Shown here: positions 52,612 through 59,387 of the stretch, in pieces
Numbering within the stretch: position 1 is the first letter of the stretch
Layout of the letters: every line of letters starts with the position of its first letter
Assembly (NCBI GenBank): GCA_905372865.1
Contig: CAJPQT010000014.1
Span: 1-64,000, forward strand
Direction: 5' to 3'
Length of the DNA: 64,000 nt
Source of the DNA: an uncultured Centipeda sp.
GTDB lineage: Bacteria > Bacillota > Negativicutes > Selenomonadales > Selenomonadaceae
Translations under genes and position numbers: made by a program
Notes under the pieces: generated by a model
What the model saw: only the letters and a program-made list of their open reading frames with translations
Told to the model about the DNA's origin: nothing
Databases searched by the model: none

Positions 52612-52640
52612 TTGTGCATCATACATTTGTTTGCTATAAT
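52612..52640 (+). promoter_or_regulatory. Promoter of the type I toxin, locus 2
   Basis: TTGTGC, 17 nt spacer, TATAAT; predicted start near 52647 gives a ~58 nt leader before the toxin ATG. Confidence 0.75.
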
Positions 52641-52683
52641 AGCAAAAGGCACTGCTGTTAAAAACGGTAGGCGGCTAATCTCG

Positions 52684-52697
52684 CCCCCGAAAGGGGG
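52684..52697 (+). promoter_or_regulatory. Hairpin sequestering the toxin ribosome binding site, locus 2
   Basis: CCCCC-GAAA-GGGGG, 7 nt before the toxin ATG; identical to the hairpin of locus 1 although the peptides differ. Confidence 0.7.
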
Positions 52698-52704
52698 AAT
52701 ATAT

Positions 52705-52773
52705 ATGGATACCTATGAGTTCCTATCATTTCTCATAGTATATACCATACTGATTCGATCAGTAAAAAGATAA
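52705..52773 (+). CDS. Small hydrophobic peptide, putative type I toxin
   Basis: 22 residues (MDTYEFLSFL ... ILIRSVKR): acidic N terminus, a single hydrophobic helix and a basic end, as in holin-like type I toxins. It has its own near-consensus promoter and a leader whose ribosome binding site is buried in a CCCCC-GAAA-GGGGG hairpin. Its 3' untranslated region overlaps a predicted ~92 nt antisense RNA. Sequence identity with the peptide at 46667-46738 is low, but the locus design is the same. Function inferred from architecture. Confidence 0.68.
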   Translation: MDTYEFLSFLIVYTILIRSVKR

Positions 52774-52775
52774 AC

Positions 52776-52867
52776 GAGAAAACCCCGCCTTGCGCTCCAA
52801 ATCGTAGGCGGGGAATCTCTCAGCTTTAGCATTAGGGGCGGCCGCCCATCGGCAGGGCCCTTTTTCT
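52776..52867 (-). ncRNA. Putative antisense RNA of type I toxin-antitoxin locus 2
   Basis: Minus-strand transcript predicted from TTGACG-N17-TAAAAT (52874-52902) to a terminator (ccccgcct / aggcgggg stem, 52783-52813, then TTTTCTC). Lies wholly within the 3' untranslated region of the toxin mRNA, so the two RNAs are perfectly complementary over ~90 nt. Confidence 0.68.
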
Positions 52868-52873
52868 ATGCCT

Positions 52874-52902
52874 ATTTTACTTCAATTCACGCGTTTCGTC
52901 AA
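52874..52902 (-). promoter_or_regulatory. Promoter of antisense RNA, locus 2
   Basis: TTGACG, 17 nt spacer, TAAAAT on the minus strand, just downstream of the mgtC-like stop codon. Confidence 0.75.
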
Positions 52903-52905
52903 GCA

Positions 52906-53583
52906 TCACACCACATCTACGCGCAGGACACCGTCGATCTGGCGCAGGGTATCTACAATAAATGTAGGCTTCAGATGCTCGCCGTTGTATACCTCGAAGT
53001 TCAGATAGACGCGCCGCTCGCCGCCCGTCTCCGCCTCGTCCTCGTCGGTCTTGACCTTCACACCGCGCGAGCGCAGGTGCAGATCTTCGATGCAGGCACT
53101 GATGCGCATGATCTGTCCCGGTCGGTCAACCGTGTGGATGGAGAGTGACAGCATGTGGTCGTGATCGACCCACGCGTCGAGGCGCGAGAGATTCCCGAGG
53201 ATCAGGAAGACGATCGCCGTCGTCACGCCCGCGCTGAGGTAGAACCCCGCACCGACCGCAAGCCCGACACCCGCGACCACCCAGAGCGTTGCCGCCGTCG
53301 TGAGCCCCGTGACCGTCAGCCCCTCCTTCATGATCGCACCCGCACCGAGGAAGCCGATGCCGCTCACCACCTGCGCCGCAAGACGCGCGGGATCGGCGTT
53401 CGTCTTTCCCTCCACGTGATCGTAAAGTGCCTGCGACAGGAGCATGATGAGACAGGAGCCGAGCGCGACAAGCATATTCGTCCGAAGTCCCGCCGACTTG
53501 TGCCGCATCTGGCGCTCGTAGCCGATGATCCCTCCCATCGCGCAGGAGAGCACGAGACGCAGGCAGATTTCCCATTCTTGCAT
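52906..53583 (-). CDS. MgtC/SapB family membrane protein
   Basis: 225 residues. The N-terminal ~145 residues hold four to five membrane helices with the family motifs GGIIGYERQMRHKSAGLRTNMLVALGS (~17-43), RLAAQVVSGIGFLGAGAI (~67-84) and TGLTTAATLWVVAGVGLA. The C-terminal ~75 residues form an ACT-like regulatory domain. MgtC-type proteins affect magnesium homeostasis and ATP synthase activity in characterised species; the actual role here is unknown. First gene left of the DnaA-box cluster. Confidence 0.9.
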   Translation of the reverse strand: MQEWEICLRLVLSCAMGGIIGYERQMRHKSAGLRTNMLVALGSCLIMLLSQALYDHVEGKTNADPARLAAQVVSGIGFLGAGAIMKEGLTVTGLTTAATLWVVAGVGLAVGAGFYLSAGVTTAIVFLILGNLSRLDAWVDHDHMLSLSIHTVDRPGQIMRISACIEDLHLRSRGVKVKTDEDEAETGGERRVYLNFEVYNGEHLKPTFIVDTLRQIDGVLRVDVV

Positions 53584-53618
53584 TGGTAAAAATCCCTTCT
53601 ATGTCTTGCAATTTGATG

Positions 53619-53914
53619 AAATCCACAGTCTGAAAGAGTTATCCCCAGCTGTGCAGAACTCTGTGGATAAAATTGTGCAAAATCCCAAAATACCTTTATC
53701 CACATAGTTTTACACAATGTGGACAATTTTTCCGAACACCTTTCCATTTTCTGTGGATAATGTGGATAAATCAGTTGATAACCCCATATATTGAATAAAA
53801 AAAGCTTTCATTTCTATATTTCGTATCATCAAGAAGTGCTGTTATCCACAGTTAAACGGGAAAATACAAGCATATCTTTTCATCACAGCCCCCGATTTCT
53901 GCACATCATCCACA
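53619..53914. other. Candidate chromosomal replication origin (DnaA-box cluster)
   Basis: Within an intergenic region of 339 bp are five perfect TTATCCACA boxes: 53662-53670 (-), 53696-53704 (+), 53752-53760 (-), 53761-53769 (-) and 53842-53850 (+). One-mismatch boxes lie at 53639-53647, 53718-53726 and 53906-53914, and a weaker one at 53619-53627. An AT-rich stretch (53784-53830) between the tandem pair and the last perfect box could be the unwinding element. mnmG lies nearby, and genes to the left run mostly on the minus strand while those to the right include plus-strand lcp, maeB-like and gyrA. dnaA is not in the window. Confidence 0.75.
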
Positions 53915-53922
53915 GGGAGCCG

Positions 53923-54399
53923 TCATATCCGCTCCTGCACGCTCCAAGCGGAATATGGGTGTGCGATCAGGGCGGCGTTATAGTAACGCCGCTCACCGGT
54001 CACCTCATCGCCGACCCATTCCGGCAGGGCAAATTCCTCCGCCTCCGCCGCCAGCTCAATCTCCGCGACCCGAAGGCCCTCGTTTGCCCCGTGAAAGATA
54101 TCCACCTCCCACCGCTTCCCGCAGAACATCTCCACATAACGCGTCTTTTCGACGAGGGGCGTGTCACAGAGCGCAAGCAGCTCCCGAGCCTCCTCTGCAG
54201 GGATCTCATACTCATACTCAGAACGTGTTGCACCGCACGTCTCTCCCTTGATCGTCAGGAATCCCTGTATACCTGCGATTCGGATTCGTACAGTTCGCCT
54301 CGGATCGCGCGAGAGATAGCCCTGCGCCATCTCGATCCCGACACCCGTCGGACGGAAATGCTCCTTTACCTTGAATTTTCGCTCGATTTCCACACCCAT
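53923..54399 (-). CDS. CYTH domain protein
   Basis: 158 residues. Starts with the CYTH signature ExExK (VEIERKFKV, Glu4-Glu6-Lys8), followed by the alternating charged strands RTVRIRI, GFLTIKG and YEYEIP, and EVDIFHG and AEIEL, which build the triphosphate tunnel. Known members hydrolyse triphosphates (tripolyphosphate, thiamine triphosphate) or make cAMP. For short bacterial proteins of this type tripolyphosphatase is the common activity, but this is not provable here. The gene's stop lies 9 nt from the last DnaA-like box. Confidence 0.9.
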   Translation of the reverse strand: MGVEIERKFKVKEHFRPTGVGIEMAQGYLSRDPRRTVRIRIAGIQGFLTIKGETCGATRSEYEYEIPAEEARELLALCDTPLVEKTRYVEMFCGKRWEVDIFHGANEGLRVAEIELAAEAEEFALPEWVGDEVTGERRYYNAALIAHPYSAWSVQERI

Positions 54400-54586
54400 A
54401 AGGCCCCAGACCTCCTAGATTCTATGGAAGAATACCTTGCATATTCCGTACGTTTGCTATATATTATGTGATACTGAACGGATGCGTTTTATTCTATCAG
54501 CGCTGGCCCCGGAACGCAAGGATCATCCGCTGAATACACATCCGGCGTAGGGAATTAATATCGGGGAGGAAAGGATCGAGCCCGCT

Positions 54587-55924
54587 TTGACAACATTACC
54601 ACCCAAGAGACGATCAACAAAGAAAAAACGAATCTGGCCGTACGTCCTGCTTGGCGTTATCTTCATCTTCGTCCTCGCGGCAGCTGCCGGCGCATTCTTT
54701 GCCCAGAGCAGCCTGCTGAGCCGCCCCGATCGGGGGCACAAGGAGGAGCTGCTGACTGCGACGGACAAGGCGACGATCATGATCATGGGCGTCGACGAGC
54801 GCGAGGGCGATGTGGGACGCAGCGATACGCTCATGGTCGCCACCATCGACCCCATAAAGAACGAGGCCTCGCTCCTCTCCATTCCGCGCGACACACGCGT
54901 CGCGATTCCCAGGAACGGCTACGACAAGATCAACGCCGCCTACGCCTACGGCGGAGAGAAGCTGACACAGCGCACCGTCGAGGACTTCCTCGGGGTTCGC
55001 ATCGACCACTACGTCATCATCAACACCCACGCATTCCAAAAGATCGTCGATGCCATCGGCGGCATCGACATCAACGTCGAAAAGCGTATGTACTACGAGG
55101 ATCCGTGGGACGATGACGGCGGCCTCATCATCGACCTGCGCCCGGGGATGCAGCACATGGACGGCAAGACGGCCGTCACCTACGTCCGCTATCGTGACGA
55201 GGAGGGCGACATCGGCCGCGTCAAACGCCAGCAGAAATTCATGCGCGCCTGCGTCGATGCCGTGACGACCCCCGCCATCCTCCCGCGTCTGCCCGGCATC
55301 ATCTCGAGCGTCATCGACAGCGTCAAGACCGACCTCAGCGTCCGTCAGATGCTCGAGTTCATCGGCACGCTCAAGGAGTCACAGGCAAAGGGGCTGCGCA
55401 CCGAGATGGTGCCCGGCCGCCCGCTCTACATCGACGAGGTGAGCTACTGGATCCCCGACATGGCGCAGCTGCGGCGCGGCATGGCAAATGCGCTCGGCAT
55501 CACCCTCAGCAATACGGAGCGCAACCGCATGGAGCGCGACATCCGCGCATATGAGGACTCCATCCCCGCCGGTGCGACCGAGGTGCCCGCCGGAGAGAAC
55601 GGCATCGGACGCGCTGTCAGTGCCGATGAGGCACTCGATGCGCGCAGCCGCAAGAAGTCCTCGGACGAGACCGGCAAGGACAGCCGTGACGAGCACACAG
55701 GCCCCTCTGACCGTACGCGTACAGGCGGACGGGAGACAACGGACGAGCGCAGTACACGGCCCGGACGCAGCACCGAGACCACTCCCTCCTCCGATCCGGG
55801 GCGGCATGCAAGCACGCGCCAAAGCACAGACGGCCCGGTGGAGCAGCCCGCCGCGCGAACCCCCCGCAGCGCTGGCTCCGATGCGCCAACGCGCGGGAGT
55901 GCGGACACGGGCAAGGAAGAATAG
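54587..55924 (+). CDS. LytR-CpsA-Psr (LCP) family protein
   Basis: 445 residues with a TTG start; GGAGGA lies about 16 nt upstream, which is long, but no better start exists before the membrane anchor. Basic N terminus, one membrane helix (~20-43), then the LCP domain: GVDEREGDVGRSDTLMV (~68-84), IPRDTRV (~100) and the Arg-rich YVRYRDEEGDIGRVKRQQKF (~198-217), which bind the polyprenyl pyrophosphate. The last ~125 residues are Ser/Thr/Arg/Pro-rich and disordered. LCP proteins attach glycopolymers to peptidoglycan. Likely in its own transcription unit, 45 nt before the malic enzyme gene. Confidence 0.9.
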   Translation: MTTLPPKRRSTKKKRIWPYVLLGVIFIFVLAAAAGAFFAQSSLLSRPDRGHKEELLTATDKATIMIMGVDEREGDVGRSDTLMVATIDPIKNEASLLSIPRDTRVAIPRNGYDKINAAYAYGGEKLTQRTVEDFLGVRIDHYVIINTHAFQKIVDAIGGIDINVEKRMYYEDPWDDDGGLIIDLRPGMQHMDGKTAVTYVRYRDEEGDIGRVKRQQKFMRACVDAVTTPAILPRLPGIISSVIDSVKTDLSVRQMLEFIGTLKESQAKGLRTEMVPGRPLYIDEVSYWIPDMAQLRRGMANALGITLSNTERNRMERDIRAYEDSIPAGATEVPAGENGIGRAVSADEALDARSRKKSSDETGKDSRDEHTGPSDRTRTGGRETTDERSTRPGRSTETTPSSDPGRHASTRQSTDGPVEQPAARTPRSAGSDAPTRGSADTGKEE

Positions 55925-55969
55925 TTAGGAGAGCATACGGGCGATTTCCCGCAGAAAGGAAGATTCATC

Positions 55970-57214
55970 ATGGCAAGTAAATTTGACGCAGAAGCACTCG
56001 AACTGCACAAACGTTATCACGGCAAATTCGCCGTCACCCCGACCGTCCCCCTCGGCTCGCGCGACGACCTCAGCCGCGCCTATACGCCGGGCGTTGCCGC
56101 GCCGTGTCTGGCGATCAAGGAGAACCCCGAGACCATCTACGACTACACCACGAAGGGCAACATGGTCGCCGTCGTCACGAACGGCACCGCCGTCCTCGGG
56201 CTCGGCAACATCGGCGCGGGCGCAGGTCTGCCCGTCATGGAGGGCAAATCCATCCTCTTCAAGGGATTCGCAGGTGTGGACTCCGTCCCTGTCTGCGTGA
56301 ACAGCCAGAAGGTCGAAGACGTGGTGAAGGTATGTCAGCTCATCGCCCCCACCTACGGCGGCATCAACCTTGAGGACATCAAGGCACCCCAGTGCTTTGA
56401 CATCGAGAACGAGCTCAAGAAGACCCTCGACATCCCGGTCTTCCACGACGACCAGCACGGCACGGCGATCGTCGTCGTCTCCGCGCTCCTCAACGCATAC
56501 AAGTACCTCGAGCGCGACCTGCGCACGGCGAAGATCGTCATCAACGGCGCAGGCGCAGCGGGACAGGCGATCGCACGCCTCCTCTTCGCCTTTGGTGCAA
56601 AGACCGTCGTCCTCTGCGACACCACCGGCGCGATCTACGAGGGACGCCCCGAGAACATGAATCCGTACAAGGACAGCATCGCCAAGGTCTCCAATCTCCA
56701 CAAGGAAAAGGGGACGCTTGCGCAGATCGTCAAGGGCAAGGACATCTTCATCGGTGTCTCCGCGCCCGGCAGCCTCACACCCGAGATGATCAAGAGCATG
56801 AACGCAGATCCCGTCATCATGGCGATGGCGAACCCCGTCCCCGAGATCCTGCCCGACGAGGCGAAGGCGGCGGGCGCACGCATCGTCTGCACGGGCCGCT
56901 CCGACTTCCCGAACCAGGTCAACAACCTCCTCGCCTTCCCCGGCATCTTCCGCGGCGCACTCGACGTGCGTGCCAAGGAGATCAACGATGAGATGAAGAT
57001 CGCCGCCGCGAACGCGATTGCCTCCCTCATCTCCGAGAGCGAGCTCAACGAGACCAACATCATCGCGAGCCCGCTCGACCCGCGCGTTGCGCCCACCGTC
57101 GCCGCCGCCGTCGCAAAGGCGGCGCTCGACACCGGTGTCGCTCGCCGCACCGACCTCACCCCCGAGGATGTCGCCGTCCATACGCGCGAGCTTCTGGGGC
57201 ATGCCGCCGGCTGA
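55970..57214 (+). CDS. NAD(P)-dependent malic enzyme
   Basis: 414 residues; ATG preceded by AGAAAGGAAG. Short bacterial malic enzyme: SRAYTPGVAAPCLAI (~36-50), a catalytic Lys/Asp region (FKGFAGVDSVPVC, FHDDQHGTAIVV ~161-172), the Rossmann motif INGAGAAGQAIARLL (~191) and MAMANPVPEI (~285). It converts malate to pyruvate and CO2 while reducing NAD(P). No phosphotransacetylase extension is present. A perfect terminator follows. Confidence 0.95.
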   Translation: MASKFDAEALELHKRYHGKFAVTPTVPLGSRDDLSRAYTPGVAAPCLAIKENPETIYDYTTKGNMVAVVTNGTAVLGLGNIGAGAGLPVMEGKSILFKGFAGVDSVPVCVNSQKVEDVVKVCQLIAPTYGGINLEDIKAPQCFDIENELKKTLDIPVFHDDQHGTAIVVVSALLNAYKYLERDLRTAKIVINGAGAAGQAIARLLFAFGAKTVVLCDTTGAIYEGRPENMNPYKDSIAKVSNLHKEKGTLAQIVKGKDIFIGVSAPGSLTPEMIKSMNADPVIMAMANPVPEILPDEAKAAGARIVCTGRSDFPNQVNNLLAFPGIFRGALDVRAKEINDEMKIAAANAIASLISESELNETNIIASPLDPRVAPTVAAAVAKAALDTGVARRTDLTPEDVAVHTRELLGHAAG

Positions 57215-57230
57215 GAGAATCAACATACAC

Positions 57231-57273
57231 AAAATCGCCGCTGAGGGATGATTCCTTCAGCGGCGATTTTCAT
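57231..57273. terminator. Terminator between malic enzyme and GT41 genes
   Basis: aaaatcgccgctga and its exact complement around a 12 nt loop, flanked by A and T runs on both sides, so it can act in both directions. Confidence 0.88.
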
Positions 57274-57306
57274 ATCATCCTGAAAATATATTTGCAGCCG
57301 CACTCG

Positions 57307-59016
57307 TCAAGTGCGTAAAAACCGCTCCCAGATCTCTGCATACGCCGCCTCCACATCACGGACATACGTGCGTGCATCGGTCAGCGGCGCGTGCGCGAGG
57401 AGCGTGCGCAGATTGGCCCGCAGGTCACGCAGGGTCGCGGCATCGGACGCGAGTGCCTGCGCGATCTGCACATAGTCCGCAGGGGTATCGGCGATCAGTT
57501 CCGCGAGGTTTGCATTCTGCAGCAGGCTCTCCCCGAACCGTGCGCCGTGGCTCGCCCCGCGCAGGGTCACGACGGGCACGCCCATCGCGAGCGCCTCGCA
57601 GGTGGTGATGCCGCCCGTGTAGGGGAAGGTGTCAAGCGCGATATCCATCGCGGCATACTCCGCGAGATAGCCGCGGCTGAACCCATGCATCTCCACGCGT
57701 TCTGCGGGAATTTCGCAGCGCGCAAAGCGCTCCGCTGCAATCGCCCGTCCCTCCGCACTCCCGAAGATCTTGCTCTTCACGAGAAGACGCGCATGCGGCA
57801 CGGCATCGAGTACCGCACGCCAGAGGAAAAGCACCTCATCCGTCACCTTATTGAAATTATTGAAGCTGCCGAATGTCACATATCCGTTGTGTTCCACTGG
57901 CGGCGGGGCAACGGGGGGGAGATCCTCGGGCAGCACATAGCAGAAATGGCTGTGCGGCAGGCGGATGATCTCCTCAGTAAAGGCAGGGTCTGTTGTCCCT
58001 GCGGGGTCGACGTGCACATCCGAGAGCATATAGTCGATGGCGGGCAGTCCCGTCGTGTTGAAATAGCCGATGCCCGTCACCTGCACGGGCGCGGGTCGAT
58101 GCGCGAGCACGGGAAGGCAGTTGTTCTGCGTGTGTCCCGCGAGGTCAACGAGAATGTCGATCTCGTCCGCGCGTATGCATGCCGCGACCTCCTCTGCGGG
58201 CATCCCCTGTATGTTGCGCCACGCATCTGCCGATGCACGCAGCGCGTGTGAGAACGCATCCTCCACGCAGTTCGCATAGCAGCAGACGACAAAGCGCGTG
58301 CGGTCGTGGAGCGCGAGAAGGGGGCGGACCAGCGTCCCGACGGGGTGTGTGCGCAGGTCAGGCGAGATGTAGCCGATGCGGAGACGGTCGTGTCCGCGCA
58401 CAGCGTCTGCATGGGACGCGAGCGGCGTGACACCCCGATAGAGCGCACCATAGCCGTGTGCGAGGTCTGTATACGAGGAGCGCAGGCGCTCGGGCAGATA
58501 GTTCGCGGCAAAGAGCGCGTTGCTGTACTCCTCCGCCCTCTGCGTGGGGCGTGTCTCATGACGGCTGGATGCGAGGAACGCATCGACCGCCGCCGCGCTC
58601 TCACCCGTGATTGTCAGAGCTTCGCCGAGGAGGCTGTAGGCACTCGCGAGAAAGACCGTATGATAGGCGATGTTATCCCCTGCGGCAATCCGCTGTTCCA
58701 GTGCGGCAATAAAGGTGCGCAGATGTACGATCTGTGTGCGGATCTTGCCCTCCGCACGGTCGATGTAGATCTCCTGCCGTGCCGCGCCCGCATGATCGGG
58801 GCGCACCGCACGGATCCGAGCAATCTCCGCGCGTGCCTCCTCGTATCGCTCCAGTCCCGTCAGTGCCGCTGCACGGATGTAGCGCATCTCCACATCCTCG
58901 GGCAGAGCCGCGAGCAGCTCCGCCGCCGTCTCTGCCGCGCGTGCGTACTCCTTTGCCTCGTACAGCGCGTTCGCCCGCATCAGCAGCTCCTGCCGCCGCG
59001 CCGCTATGTTCTTCAT
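57307..59016 (-). CDS. TPR-containing GT41 (OGT/SPINDLY-like) glycosyltransferase
   Basis: 569 residues. The first ~170 residues form TPR-like helices (ARAAETAAELLAALPED, LTGLERYEEARAEIARI). The rest is the GT41 catalytic region: LRIGYISPDLRTHPVG (~212), ILVDLAGHTQNN (~291), PVQVTGIGYFNTTGLPAIDYMLSD (~312), GSFNNFNKVTD (~378), FPYTGGITTCEALAMGVPVVTLRG (~465-488) and GARFGESLL. Such enzymes transfer GlcNAc or related sugars to Ser/Thr of proteins; in bacteria the targets are often flagellin or adhesins. The target here is unknown. Monocistronic on the minus strand. Confidence 0.92.
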   Translation of the reverse strand: MKNIAARRQELLMRANALYEAKEYARAAETAAELLAALPEDVEMRYIRAAALTGLERYEEARAEIARIRAVRPDHAGAARQEIYIDRAEGKIRTQIVHLRTFIAALEQRIAAGDNIAYHTVFLASAYSLLGEALTITGESAAAVDAFLASSRHETRPTQRAEEYSNALFAANYLPERLRSSYTDLAHGYGALYRGVTPLASHADAVRGHDRLRIGYISPDLRTHPVGTLVRPLLALHDRTRFVVCCYANCVEDAFSHALRASADAWRNIQGMPAEEVAACIRADEIDILVDLAGHTQNNCLPVLAHRPAPVQVTGIGYFNTTGLPAIDYMLSDVHVDPAGTTDPAFTEEIIRLPHSHFCYVLPEDLPPVAPPPVEHNGYVTFGSFNNFNKVTDEVLFLWRAVLDAVPHARLLVKSKIFGSAEGRAIAAERFARCEIPAERVEMHGFSRGYLAEYAAMDIALDTFPYTGGITTCEALAMGVPVVTLRGASHGARFGESLLQNANLAELIADTPADYVQIAQALASDAATLRDLRANLRTLLAHAPLTDARTYVRDVEAAYAEIWERFLRT

Positions 59017-59103
59017 GCGTTCACCTCCATCCGCTTTATTCGACGATGAGACACAAAATCCCTTTTAGCGTGCTATGCGTGCAGCTAATGTATGGGGAAT
59101 GGC

Positions 59104-59288
59104 AATGCTGCTATGCGAACTCCTCGCAGAACCCTCGTTACACAAGCGGTCGGACACTTATCTGCCGAAATACCTGCGGATTCCAAACGCGCTTCGCTTG
59201 AACGGTTAAAATCCGCAGGGGGCAGAACGTGTCCTCTATTCCGCTTGTTCCACTAGGGTTTGCTACAGAGCATCGCATAGCTGCAATC
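59104..59288. ncRNA. Candidate structured RNA (long imperfect hairpin)
   Basis: About 63 nt (59104-59166) pair imperfectly with 59220-59288: shared blocks are GCTATGCGA, AACCCT, ACAAGCGG, GGACAC and CTGCC. The apical part closes with cctgcggatt / aatccgcagg (59173-59219). The result is a ~185 nt rod with internal bulges. No open frame covers it. Strand is unclear: no consensus promoter or U-tract is visible on either side. The outline resembles 6S RNA, but I cannot confirm this from sequence. Confidence 0.45.
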
Positions 59289-59317
59289 GACACACAAGCG
59301 GGAAAAGCCTACAGACA

Positions 59318-59346
59318 TAGACTTTTCCCCGCGAAAATGCTATAAT
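59318..59346 (+). promoter_or_regulatory. Predicted gyrA promoter
   Basis: TAGACT, 17 nt spacer, TATAAT; the -35 lies inside a small hairpin (gcgggaaaag / cttttccccgc, 59298-59332). Predicted start near 59353. Confidence 0.6.
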
Positions 59347-59387
59347 CAGTGTGGATTATTATGGAACGAACACGAAGAGGTGACATT

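Noticed and set aside
55925..57232. 435-residue frame antisense to the malic enzyme gene
   Set aside because: The plus-strand gene is a full-length, motif-complete enzyme; the antisense frame has no recognisable domain.
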